From an uncultured Methylococcaceae bacterium (GTDB lineage: Bacteria; Pseudomonadota; Gammaproteobacteria; Methylococcales; Methylococcaceae): a DNA stretch of 21,312 nt. Under the pieces are notes generated by a model, which saw only the letters and a list, made by a program, of their open reading frames with translations, was not told the origin of the DNA and did not search any database. A program made the position numbers and the translations under genes. Location: assembly GCA_903910005.1 (NCBI GenBank), contig CAIVXW010000249.1:1-21312 (forward strand), given 5' to 3'. Positions 7,658-14,939 of the stretch are shown here, one piece after another (position 1 is the stretch's first letter; the number at the start of each line of letters is the position of its first letter).

Positions 7658-8860
7658 GTGGAAACTTTGTCCCAAAGCAGCGATGTTCTTTTCATTCTTC
7701 TGGGTGCCATCATGGTGCTGGCCATGCACGCCGGTTTTGCCTTTCTGGAGGTCGGAACCGTGCGGCGCAAAAATCAGGTCAACGCACTGGTCAAAATTCT
7801 GGCTGATTTTGCCGTATCGACCATTGCGTACTTTTTTATCGGGTACTACCTGGCTTATGGTATCCACTTCTTTCAGGGAGCCGGTGAGCTGGCAGCCAAA
7901 AACGGCTATGAACTGGTCAAGTTTTTCTTTTTACTGACCTTTGCCGCCGCCATCCCGGCCATCATATCGGGAGGCATTGCCGAACGTGCCCGGTTTGTTC
8001 CGCAAATTATGGCAACCTTCCTGCTGGTGGCACTGGTCTATCCCCTGTTTGAAGGCATTGCCTGGAACAAGCGATTTGGCCTGCAGGATAGCCTGGTGCA
8101 ACACTTCGCCTACCCGTTCCATGATTTTGCCGGTTCAGTGGTGGTACACGCCGTGGGCGGCTGGATTGCCCTGGGAGCCGTATTGCTGCTGGGTCCGCGC
8201 CGTGGCCGTTACCACCGCGACGGGGGCATGGCCGCGCACCCGCCTTCCAGTATTCCCTTTCTGGCCCTGGGAGCCTGGATTCTGACGGTTGGCTGGTTTG
8301 GGTTTAATGTCATGTCGGCCCAGACCCTGGCATCGGTCAGTGGTCTGGTGGCCCTTAATTCACTGATGGCCATGGCAGGCGGAACCCTGGCGGCACTCGT
8401 CATGGGACGCAACGACCCCGGCTTCGCTTACAACGGCCCCCTGGCCGGCCTGGTGGCCGTGTGTGCCGGTTCGGATATCATGCACCCGATTGGCGCGTTG
8501 GCGGTGGGAGCCGTGGCCGGTACCCTGTTCGTGTTTATGTTCACCCTGACCCAAAACCGCTGGAAAATTGATGACGTGCTGGGGGTGTGGCCCCTGCACG
8601 GAATTTGCGGGGCCTGGGGTGGACTGGCGGCCGGCCTGTTTGGTCAAACTGCCCTGGGGGGAACCGGTAACGTCAGCCTGATGTCGCAGTTGATCGGCAC
8701 CGTGCTGGGGATTGTAATTGCCCTGGTTGGCGGGTTGGGCGTTTATGGTCTGCTCCGATGGTTGACCGGCCTGCGACTGGATCCCGAGCAGGAATTCGAT
8801 GGGGCAGACCTCACCATCCACAAAATCTCTGCCAGTCCGGAAAAGGAAGCCGGATTTTAG
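7658..8860 (+). CDS. amt: Ammonium transporter (Amt/MEP/Rh family)
   Basis: An inner-membrane ammonium channel, 400 residues from the GTG start chosen here. That GTG (7658) has AGAGG seven bases upstream; an earlier in-frame TTG at 7625 has none. Compared with E. coli AmtB the pore residues are present: Phe95 (F107) in TFAAAIPAIISGG, Trp136 (W148), Asp156 (D160) and first twin His164 (H168) in HDFAGSVVVH, Phe216 and Ser220 (F215, S219) in GWFGFNVMS, and the second twin His in VWPLHGICG. Hydrophobic stretches fit eleven membrane segments; there is no cleavable signal peptide. The cytoplasmic tail DGADLTIHKISASPEKEAGF lacks the usual HGE/AY motif. No glnK is adjacent. A DCC-type gene follows after 25 bases. 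Likely induced under nitrogen limitation through the sigma54 promoter. Confidence 0.95.
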   Translation: METLSQSSDVLFILLGAIMVLAMHAGFAFLEVGTVRRKNQVNALVKILADFAVSTIAYFFIGYYLAYGIHFFQGAGELAAKNGYELVKFFFLLTFAAAIPAIISGGIAERARFVPQIMATFLLVALVYPLFEGIAWNKRFGLQDSLVQHFAYPFHDFAGSVVVHAVGGWIALGAVLLLGPRRGRYHRDGGMAAHPPSSIPFLALGAWILTVGWFGFNVMSAQTLASVSGLVALNSLMAMAGGTLAALVMGRNDPGFAYNGPLAGLVAVCAGSDIMHPIGALAVGAVAGTLFVFMFTLTQNRWKIDDVLGVWPLHGICGAWGGLAAGLFGQTALGGTGNVSLMSQLIGTVLGIVIALVGGLGVYGLLRWLTGLRLDPEQEFDGADLTIHKISASPEKEAGF

Positions 8861-8885
8861 GCAGTTTGCTATTGGCAGGAATTTT

Positions 8886-9248
8886 ATGCTGACGGTTTTT
8901 TTTGACGGCGGCTGCCCGCTATGCAGTCGGGAAATCACCCATTACCAAACCCTGGCACGCAACGGGGATATCCTCTGGCTGGATGTAACCCGTGAACCGG
9001 AAACACTGGCGCGGCATGGATTGTCACTGACGGAAGCTCTGGCCCGATTCCACGTCATGGATCAGGACGGCGTATTTCACCGGGGGGCCGACGGGTTCAT
9101 TCTGCTCTGGAGCCAGCTTCCCGGCTATCGCTACCTGGCGGCCCTGTGTACTCGTTGTCACCTGCAGCCCATGCTGCGTTTTATCTATGAACGTTTCGCC
9201 CGCTGGCACTTCAGGCGACGCTGCCCTGAAGGTCAATGCGGCATTTAG
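8886..9248 (+). CDS. DCC-family thiol-disulfide oxidoreductase (DUF393)
   Basis: A 120-residue small protein of the DCC family, a thioredoxin-like group of mostly unknown function. The diagnostic N-terminal motif is DGGCPLC (residues 7-13, Cys10 and Cys13), following a beta strand MLTVFF. The middle shows the usual GADGFILLWSQLPGYRYLAAL and an amphipathic tail with a second pair of cysteines (RRRCPEGQCGI). The ATG at 8886 is chosen because AGGA lies five bases upstream and the motif starts at once; the open frame to the left overlaps the end of amt. The 25-base gap suggests co-transcription with amt. No signal peptide. Confidence 0.88.
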   Translation: MLTVFFDGGCPLCSREITHYQTLARNGDILWLDVTREPETLARHGLSLTEALARFHVMDQDGVFHRGADGFILLWSQLPGYRYLAALCTRCHLQPMLRFIYERFARWHFRRRCPEGQCGI

Positions 9249-9276
9249 TCTGGCAGTGCATGCGTTAAATGCCCGC
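9237..9276. other. Inverted repeat across the DCC gene stop codon
   Basis: GGCATTTA (9240-9247) and TAAATGCC (9266-9273) are exact complements around an 18-base loop. Pairing extends outward to about eleven base pairs (TGCGG with CCCGCA) with one bulged C. The TAG stop lies at the loop edge. There is no U run, so it is not a standard intrinsic terminator; it could stabilise the 3' end of the amt transcript. Confidence 0.4.
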
Positions 9277-9610
9277 AGCACCGTGCCAAATGGCCTGGCA
9301 AAAGCGAGTCGGCTTAAGTCGTTCAAGCAGGCCAAAGGGCCGCCAGAGCCTGTACACGGCAGGCTTTGTCAGATGGCACGTTGGCTGCTCAGTTGTTCAT
9401 TGCTCTCTCGCGATCAGCCTTGACAAATACCGACAGCGTCTTTGCTACAAGGCCGATCGCAACCATCAGCAGAGATTCATTTTTTCCTGCCAGTCAATAA
9501 AACGCTCCAAAACCCTGCCCCAAACCGGGATACAATCCCGGCTCTTTCGCTGAAACCCGCCACCTTGTACGGGTCAGCGTTCTTCTTTCTCCCTTTTCGC
9601 CGGAGTTTTT
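9249..9610. other. Non-coding gap upstream of gnd
   Basis: These 362 bases show no convincing gene. Contents: the 3' arm of the inverted repeat at 9237-9276; a small hairpin AGCCTG/CAGGCT (9347-9365) with only a short T run after it; a perfect TTGACA at 9420-9425 whose -10 at 17 bases (TGCTAC) is poor; and the palindrome at 9525-9541. I saw no repeats or mobile element remnants. Confidence 0.5.
9525..9541 (+). promoter_or_regulatory. Palindrome overlapping a possible gnd -10
   Basis: CCGGGATACAATCCCGG is a perfect 7-bp inverted repeat with a three-base centre; its core TACAAT (9531-9536) fits a -10 box, about 75 bases before the gnd ATG. No good -35 lies 16-18 bases upstream. It could be a promoter with an operator laid over the -10, or an RNA hairpin in a transcript starting at the TTGACA further up. 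Confidence 0.35.
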
Positions 9611-11122
9611 ATGAATGCAAAAAAAGCCGACATCGGCCTGGTCGGTCTGGCTGTCATGGGCCAGAATCTGGCCCTGAACATTGCCGATCACGGCTACGAT
9701 ATCGCCGTGTTTAACCGCAATCCGGACAGAACCCGGGAGTTTCTGGCTCACTGTGAACAGGCAGAGCCGTCGAAGGATCGGGTCAGGGGCCATTATGATC
9801 TGGCCGAATTCGTCCAGTCCATTGAACGCCCCCGCAAAATCGTGTTGCTGGTCAAGGCCGGAGACGGTACCGATGCCGCAATCAACAGCCTGCTGCCCCA
9901 TCTTGATCCGGGTGACATCATCATTGACGGCGGTAATGCCCATTGGCTTGATACCATCCGCCGTGAAAAGGAATTGAGTGCCGCCGGCTTTGCCTTTATC
10001 GGTTCCGGGGTTTCCGGCGGGGAGACCGGTGCCCGTTTTGGACCCTCGCTCATGCCGGGTGGGAGTGAAGCCGCCTGGGCTTCGCTCAAACCGGTCTGGG
10101 ACGCCATCGCCGCCAAGGTCGATCCGGTCACCGGCATCCCCCTGCCGGGCGCGACACCCGGTCAGCCAGTGACGGGCGGAGTGCCCTGTACCGCCCACAT
10201 CGGGACTGACGGTGCCGGCCATTACGTAAAAATGGTTCACAACGGCATCGAATACATCGACATGCAATTAATTTGTGAAGCCTACGGCCTGATGCAAAAC
10301 CTGCTTGGCATGACGGCTCCGGAAATCGGGGCGGTGTTCAAGCAGTGGAATCAGGGTGATCTGTCGAGCTACCTGATTGAAATTACCGGCGATATTCTGG
10401 AACAACCGGATCCCGTTGCCGGGGGCTTTCTGGTGGACAAAATTCTTGATACCGCCGGACAAAAGGGAACCGGACTCTGGACCTCCGTCAGTGCGCTCGA
10501 ACAGGGCATACCGGCCAATGCCATTGCCGAGGCGGTGTTTGCCCGGAGTCTCTCCGCCCTCAAGGCCGAGCGGGTGGCTGCCAGTGCCGTGTTGAACGGG
10601 CCGACCGTCACGCCCCCTGATGATCGGGCAGGCGTGATTGAATCCATCCGTCAGGCTCTCTATTGCTCCAAAATTTGCGCCTATGCCCAGGGTTTTCAAC
10701 TGATGGCCGCCGCCGAAATCACCTACGGCTGGACACTGGATTTTGGCACCATCGCCCAGATCTGGCGCGGCGGCTGTATCATCCGTGCCCGCTTCCTGCA
10801 GAAAATTACCGATGCCTACGGCGAAAATGCCACCCTCAGAAACCTGATGCTGGCTCCCTATTTCAGCCAGGCCCTGCAGTCCGGTCAGACTGACTGGCGT
10901 GACGTGATCGCCCTGGCGGTGCGTAACGGTGTTCCGGTGCCAGCGTTCAGTTCGGCCCTGGCTTACTTTGACGGTTACCGCAGTGCCCGTCTGCCAGCCA
11001 ACCTGCTGCAAGCTCAACGGGATTATTTCGGGGCGCACACCTACGAACGCACCGACCAGCCACGCGGACAGTTCTTCCATCTCGACTGGAGCAGCGCAAC
11101 CCGCGACCAGATTGCTTCCTGA
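9611..11122 (+). CDS. gnd: 6-phosphogluconate dehydrogenase (decarboxylating)
   Basis: Catalyses NADP-dependent oxidation and decarboxylation of 6-phosphogluconate to ribulose 5-phosphate in the cytosolic pentose phosphate pathway. Nucleotide-binding motif GLAVMGQNLALNIADHG starts at residue 12; substrate motif GSGVSGGETGARFGPSLMPGG is at 131-151; catalytic Lys207 and Glu214 lie in HYVKMVHNGIEY; the C-terminal WRGGCIIRARFL and the tail YERTDQPRGQFFHLDW are conserved. At 503 residues it is longer than the usual 468-485, mostly because about 20 extra residues (171-190, VDPVTGIPLPGATPGQPVTG) precede the conserved C-x-A-x-I-G-x-D-G-A-G-H. CGGAG precedes the ATG at a good distance. The gene stands alone; zwf and pgl are not in view. 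Confidence 0.96.
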   Translation: MNAKKADIGLVGLAVMGQNLALNIADHGYDIAVFNRNPDRTREFLAHCEQAEPSKDRVRGHYDLAEFVQSIERPRKIVLLVKAGDGTDAAINSLLPHLDPGDIIIDGGNAHWLDTIRREKELSAAGFAFIGSGVSGGETGARFGPSLMPGGSEAAWASLKPVWDAIAAKVDPVTGIPLPGATPGQPVTGGVPCTAHIGTDGAGHYVKMVHNGIEYIDMQLICEAYGLMQNLLGMTAPEIGAVFKQWNQGDLSSYLIEITGDILEQPDPVAGGFLVDKILDTAGQKGTGLWTSVSALEQGIPANAIAEAVFARSLSALKAERVAASAVLNGPTVTPPDDRAGVIESIRQALYCSKICAYAQGFQLMAAAEITYGWTLDFGTIAQIWRGGCIIRARFLQKITDAYGENATLRNLMLAPYFSQALQSGQTDWRDVIALAVRNGVPVPAFSSALAYFDGYRSARLPANLLQAQRDYFGAHTYERTDQPRGQFFHLDWSSATRDQIAS

Positions 11123-11125
11123 AGC

Positions 11126-11167
11126 AGTGGGTAGTGGGTAGTGGGTAGTGGGTAGTGGGCAGTAGGC
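11126..11167 (+). repeat. Heptamer tandem repeat AGTGGGT, G-quadruplex motif
   Basis: Starting four bases after the gnd stop, AGTGGGT is repeated four times exactly, then AGTGGGC and AGTAGGC. The G3 runs (11129, 11136, 11143, 11150, 11157) with four-base TAGT loops satisfy the G3-N(1-7) rule five times over on the plus strand, hence also in the gnd 3' untranslated RNA. Confidence 0.85.
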
Positions 11168-11180
11168 AGTCAGTGTTTAC

Positions 11181-11262
11181 TCACCCCTCACCAGTCACCA
11201 GTCCCCCGTCCCCATGCACCCGTCACCCCTCACCCCTCACCCCTCACCCCTCACCCCTCACC
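11181..11262 (-). repeat. Heptamer tandem repeat TCACCCC; minus-strand G-quadruplex
   Basis: TCACCCC appears five times exactly at 11223-11257, preceded by a degenerate part (TCACCCC, TCACCAG, TCACCAG at 11181-11201). Read on the minus strand it is GGGG-TGA repeated five times: G4 tracts with three-base loops, a very strong quadruplex motif. It is of the same period as the array at 11126 but of opposite strand bias, 56 bases further on. Confidence 0.85.
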
Positions 11263-11280
11263 GCGGCCAGGATGGCCGCG
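11262..11280. repeat. Palindromic repeat, copy 1 (GGCC-AGGAT-GGCC)
   Basis: CGCGGCCAGGATGGCCGCG is a perfect 7-bp inverted repeat around AGGAT, directly after the heptamer array. Related sequences occur at 12411 and 12461 (GGCCGTCAGGATGGC and GGCCGCGAGGATGGCCGC), so it belongs to a short repeat family flanking the ABC ATPase gene on both sides. No U run follows, so I do not call it a terminator of gnd. Confidence 0.7.
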
Positions 11281-11359
11281 CCACGCGCCACCGTTTCACT
11301 GGCTCACCCCGACCTGGGGTAAAATGGATCATCTCATCTGTTTTATCCCGGGTTCCCCC

Positions 11360-12310
11360 ATGACCGACACCGCTTCGCCCGCCCTGACCGTCTCCGGTCT
11401 GGTTTACCATCACGGCTCCATTCCTGCCGTGCAGGGACTGGATTTTACGGTGGCGCGGGGTGAGTTCTTTGGTTTGCTGGGTCCCAACGGTGCCGGTAAA
11501 ACCACCACCCTGGCCCTGCTCTGCGGGTTGCTGCAACCACAGGGCGGGCAAATCCGCCTTGACGGTCAACCCGCCACACCCCGCACCCCGGCCCAGAAGC
11601 GCAAACTGGGCCTGGTTCCGCAGGATTTCGCCTTCTATCCCGTGCTGAGTGCCCGCGACAATCTGGTTTTCTTTGCCCGCCTGCACGGTCTGGAAGGCCG
11701 AAAGCTCCGGCAAAGGATCGGCTTCGCCCTGGAAATAGCCCAACTGGGCCACCGGGCCAGTCAACCGGCCGGTGAGTTTTCCGGCGGCATGAAGCGACGG
11801 CTCAATATTGCCATCGCCTTGCTGCATGAACCGGAACTGCTCATCCTGGACGAACCCACCGTGGGCGTCGATGCCCAGAGCCGTCATGCCATCCTGCAAA
11901 CCCTGACGCAATTGAACCAGGCCGGTCTGACCCTGCTGTACAGTACGCATCATCTGGAGGAAGCCCACCGCCTCTGTCACCGGGTCGCCATCATGGATCA
12001 CGGTCGCATTCTGGCACTGGATACGCCCCACAACCTGGTACGCCGCTACGCCTCCGGCCTGATCGAAATTGATCTGGCCATGCCACCCGACCCCACACTG
12101 CTTGAGCAACTCAGCCATCGCTTCGGGGTGGTTGCGGTTGAACAGCACCCTACCCGTCTGCGACTGGAAACCCCGCAGCCGGAAGCGGTTCTGCCAGAGC
12201 TTCTGCAAGCCCTGACCACTCCGGGAGCAAGCCTGCACCGCTTGCAGTGGCAGGAACCCAGCCTGGAGACCGTATTTCTTAAATTGACGGGCCACCAGAC
12301 CCGGGATTAA
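11360..12310 (+). CDS. ABC transporter ATP-binding protein (ABC-2 exporter type)
   Basis: The nucleotide-binding subunit of an exporter; it would hydrolyse ATP for the permease encoded 225 bases on. From the ATG at 11360 it has 316 residues. Walker A GPNGAGKT (41-48), Q-loop Gln88 in LVPQDF, signature SGGMKRR (141-147), Walker B LLILDEP (160-166) and H-loop His197 in STHHLEEA are intact. The C-terminal 90 residues after the core resemble the extension (DUF4162-like) of the CcmA/NatA/DrrA group. An ATG at 11324 adds twelve poorly conserved-looking residues and overlaps a TAAAAT that may be the -10 (11320-11325), so 11360 is preferred, although its ribosome-binding site is weak. The substrate is unknown; drug, lipid, sodium or polysaccharide export all occur in the family. 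Confidence 0.93.
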   Translation: MTDTASPALTVSGLVYHHGSIPAVQGLDFTVARGEFFGLLGPNGAGKTTTLALLCGLLQPQGGQIRLDGQPATPRTPAQKRKLGLVPQDFAFYPVLSARDNLVFFARLHGLEGRKLRQRIGFALEIAQLGHRASQPAGEFSGGMKRRLNIAIALLHEPELLILDEPTVGVDAQSRHAILQTLTQLNQAGLTLLYSTHHLEEAHRLCHRVAIMDHGRILALDTPHNLVRRYASGLIEIDLAMPPDPTLLEQLSHRFGVVAVEQHPTRLRLETPQPEAVLPELLQALTTPGASLHRLQWQEPSLETVFLKLTGHQTRD

Positions 12311-12331
12311 CGTGAGGCGCGGGGCAGGTGC

Positions 12332-12352
12332 GAATGGTGAATGGTGAGGGGC
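12332..12352 (+). repeat. Degenerate heptamer repeat GAATGGT
   Basis: GAATGGT, GAATGGT and GAGGGGC follow one another starting 21 bases after the ATPase stop. The complementary type (ATTCACC, ATTGACC, ATCCACC) stands at 12503-12523, so the two bracket the intergenic region as an imperfect inverted pair, mirroring the layout of 11126-11262. Confidence 0.6.
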
Positions 12353-12410
12353 GAATGCAGGCACGGGTTGGTGGTTGATATGCCGTACTCACTCGCCACT
12401 GACCTCACCG

Positions 12411-12508
12411 GGCCGTCAGGATGGCAGTACTCCCGGGATACCACTCGTTACTGCCCCCCAGGCCGCGAGGATGGCCGCCGTACTCCCAACATACCACTCG
12501 CGATTCAC
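12411..12508 (+). repeat. Two imperfect ~48-bp direct repeats with the AGGAT palindrome
   Basis: Units starting at 12411 and 12461 share GGCCGnnAGGATGGC, then GTACTCCC, then ATACCACTCG, differing by a three-base insertion and scattered substitutions. Each starts with a version of the palindrome seen perfectly at 11262-11280. A shortened third relative (GCCGTACTCACTCGCCAC) lies at about 12382-12399. With the flanking heptamers these fill nearly all of the 225-base gap between ATPase and permease. Confidence 0.7.
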
Positions 12509-12523
12509 CATTGACCATCCACC
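12503..12523 (+). repeat. Degenerate heptamer repeat ATTCACC
   Basis: ATTCACC, ATTGACC and ATCCACC in tandem, ending 12 bases before the permease ATG. The first unit is the reverse complement of GGTGAAT in the array at 12332. Confidence 0.6.
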
Positions 12524-12535
12524 CTGATTGATACC

Positions 12536-13738
12536 ATGCTGATAATCCGCCAGATGATGGCCCTCTCCACCAAGGAGGGCAAATTGCTTTTACGTGATCA
12601 GAAAGCCCTGCTGATGCTGTTTTTGATGCCCGCTTTTTTTATTGTCATCATGAGCCTGGCACTCAAGGGGGTTTTTGAGGCAGGAACCCGCCACCAGCCC
12701 ATTGACATCTGGGTGGTTAATCAGGATCGGGGTGAACTGGCCGGTGAGACCCTGGCAGCCGGTCGAACGCTGGAGGGCGTTGTGTTCAGGGATAGTCTGG
12801 ACGATCAGCCGTTGAGTCAGGAAGTGCTGGAGCAGCGCATCCGCACTGGCCAGGCCCGTTTCGGGTTGATTTTCGCGCCGACATACACCGACGGCCTGCG
12901 AACCGGCACGGAGACCGGGCTGGTCAACCTGATGGTTGATCCGGTGGTCAACACCCAGTTGCAGACAGCGGTTCGGGAGACGGTTGCAGCCATCGTGGAA
13001 AAAGTCCGCCTGACCGAACGGCTGGGGGACTGGCTGGCAGCCGCTGGCCTCGATGAAACCGATGCCCTGGCCCTGCAGGCCGAGCTGGAGCGACGGGTCG
13101 TGCCCGAACTCACTGCGCCAACGGGTTACCGGCAACCGCAACGCCCCACCGCCACCGAACAAAATGTACCGGCCTATGCCATTTTTGGCCTGTTCTTCAT
13201 CATGCTGACCCTGGCCAAGAGTTTTCTGCAGGAACAAACCGACGGTGTTGATACCCGGTTGCGGATGACACCGTTACACCCGGCCGTATTTCTGCTGGGA
13301 AAACTGCTGCCCTATTACGCCCTCAATCTGCTGCAGGTCAGCGTGATGTTCGGCCTGGGGTGGCTGGTGTTTGACTTGCACATCGGTGACCCGTCGGCTT
13401 TTATGCTGGTCTCGCTGGCAACGGCACTGGCTGCCTGTGGCCTGGGGGTGCTGGTGGCATCGGTGGGGCGGAGCGAAGCCCAGATTGATACACTTTCGCT
13501 GTTTCTGTCCATCACCCTGGCAGCACTGGGCGGATTGATGGTACCCGCCTACATTCTGCCCGGCCCACTACAAACCGTTGCCCTGTACACCCCCCAGGCC
13601 TGGGCACTCAAGGCCTATCAGGATGTCATCGTCCGGGGGTTGACGACGGCTGACATCCTGCCCGATGTCCTGGTTCTGGCAGGCTTTGCCCTGGGTTTCA
13701 TGGCGGTGGGGGTATGGCGCATGAAGGGGCGGCTGTAG
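12536..13738 (+). CDS. ABC-2 type transporter permease
   Basis: The 400-residue membrane subunit for the ATPase upstream. Topology by eye: a short cytoplasmic N-terminus, one membrane segment (about 25-43, LMLFLMPAFFIVIMSLAL), a large external domain (about 46-220, including NQDRGELAGETLA), then a C-terminal group of five or so membrane segments (about 222-395, with AIFGLFFIMLTLAKSFLQEQ, LLGKLLPYYALNLLQVSVMFGLGWLVF, LSLFLSITLAALGGLMVPAYILP). This is the YhhJ/DrrB-like ABC-2 arrangement; TPQAWALKAYQDVIVRG near the end is typical. The ribosome-binding site is weak. The ATPase-permease gap is unusually wide because of repeat sequences. It ends four bases before the convergent phosphodiesterase gene, with no terminator between. 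Confidence 0.92.
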   Translation: MLIIRQMMALSTKEGKLLLRDQKALLMLFLMPAFFIVIMSLALKGVFEAGTRHQPIDIWVVNQDRGELAGETLAAGRTLEGVVFRDSLDDQPLSQEVLEQRIRTGQARFGLIFAPTYTDGLRTGTETGLVNLMVDPVVNTQLQTAVRETVAAIVEKVRLTERLGDWLAAAGLDETDALALQAELERRVVPELTAPTGYRQPQRPTATEQNVPAYAIFGLFFIMLTLAKSFLQEQTDGVDTRLRMTPLHPAVFLLGKLLPYYALNLLQVSVMFGLGWLVFDLHIGDPSAFMLVSLATALAACGLGVLVASVGRSEAQIDTLSLFLSITLAALGGLMVPAYILPGPLQTVALYTPQAWALKAYQDVIVRGLTTADILPDVLVLAGFALGFMAVGVWRMKGRL

Positions 13739-13742
13739 CCTG

Positions 13743-14939
13743 TCACCGTTCGATACACAGGGGCACATACATCTCGGCGGCATCGACGCCGCCATGGACA
13801 CCCACTTGCCGGTGTTCCCTTTCAAAGGGCAGTCTGTCCTTCACAATCCAGTTTTCCTTCATGACGAGCGTGTAATCCCCGATGCGTTCCGCCAGTCGGG
13901 GGTGTGGCGTACCCGTCCCGAAAAAACCCTTCTCCAGTAATTCCTGGCTGTCCCGCAATTCGATGCAATGGGCCAGTTCGGTCAGGATGTATTGTTCGAA
14001 ACGGCTGGCCTGCCGGGGTTTGACGTAACAGTATGCCAGCCGTGGCTCTCCGCAGAGCGGCAATACCAGGGCATCAGCCAGGTCGGGATGATCCGCCAGA
14101 TTGACGGTGCGGGCCGGGCTGGTGTCGATGAACCCATGATCGGCTGCCACCAGCACCAGGGTGGGTGTGGCGCGAATGGCCGTGATGAAGGCCTGATAGG
14201 CAGCATCAAAGGCCGTCAGGTGAGCCAGGGCCGCATCACTGTGACTGCCGACCTCGTGGCAAACATGATCGAAATCCGGCCAGTAGGCGTAGGTAAAGGT
14301 GCGTTCGGAACGCTGGCGGACGATTCGTTCCAGAGCGGCAAAAAATGCGTCGCCGGTCGTGTAGTCAGTAATGGCGGCCTTGCCACGGTGGGCAAGGTTG
14401 AAGTCGGAACAGGCAATCCGGGCCGGGCTGACCACATGGCATTTGCGCGGAATCCGCTCGAATACCGATCGGTGTGAAAAGAACCGGTTGACCGGAATGC
14501 CGCTTTTTTTCAGCGTAACCCCGCCGTAACGGGGTACGCCCGGCAACACGGCCAGCACACTGCCCAGTTCCCTGAAATACATGTGCCAGCCGGTCAGACC
14601 GTGCTGTTGCGGTGCCACGCCGGTATAAACGCTGGTGATGGCCGAAGCCGTCGTCGAGGGAAACACCGAAGTCATGCGGCAATGTACTGTCTGTGCCAGA
14701 CGGGTCTCTGCGCCCTGGCTCAGCAGGTAATCGTAGCCCAGTCCGTCGACAAGAATCAGCACGACGTGGCGAATCCCCTGCATGATGCCGTCTGGCCAGG
14801 CGGCCAGCGGCGGGTACTCCGGGGCTTTTCCACCCAGACCGGTGATGAGCGAACTCATCAGGTTAACGAGGCCATGCCCCTGGTAATCCGGTAGAACCAT
14901 CGGTTGTCTCTCCACGTGCGGAATCAAAATCTTCATCAT
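13743..14939 (-). CDS. Alkaline phosphatase superfamily phosphodiesterase/nucleotide pyrophosphatase
   Basis: A 398-residue metal-dependent hydrolase of the type I phosphodiesterase/nucleotide pyrophosphatase family (PF01663-like). Expected two-metal site: Asp65 in LILVDGLGYD, nucleophilic Thr96 or Thr97 in SVFPSTTASAITSVYTG, Asp222 and nearby histidines in YWPDFDHVCHEVG, Asp267-His268 in AADHGF, and His382 in VGVHGG. No signal peptide or membrane segment is visible, so it is probably cytoplasmic, unlike many NPP enzymes. Substrate cannot be told; phosphodiesters, nucleotides, phosphonoacetate or sulfated compounds are options within the superfamily. AGGCGG lies eight bases before the first of two adjacent ATGs. 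It is divergent from the PhoD gene with about 71 bases between starts. Confidence 0.88.
   Translation of the reverse strand: MMKILIPHVERQPMVLPDYQGHGLVNLMSSLITGLGGKAPEYPPLAAWPDGIMQGIRHVVLILVDGLGYDYLLSQGAETRLAQTVHCRMTSVFPSTTASAITSVYTGVAPQQHGLTGWHMYFRELGSVLAVLPGVPRYGGVTLKKSGIPVNRFFSHRSVFERIPRKCHVVSPARIACSDFNLAHRGKAAITDYTTGDAFFAALERIVRQRSERTFTYAYWPDFDHVCHEVGSHSDAALAHLTAFDAAYQAFITAIRATPTLVLVAADHGFIDTSPARTVNLADHPDLADALVLPLCGEPRLAYCYVKPRQASRFEQYILTELAHCIELRDSQELLEKGFFGTGTPHPRLAERIGDYTLVMKENWIVKDRLPFEREHRQVGVHGGVDAAEMYVPLCIER

Noticed and set aside
11126..11262. CRISPR array
   Set aside because: The repeats are contiguous heptamers without spacers, and no cas genes are present.
11258..12364. Long minus-strand open frame opposite the ABC ATPase gene
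   Set aside because: The plus strand carries all ABC motifs; the reverse product is low-complexity Gln/Gly-rich sequence without motifs.
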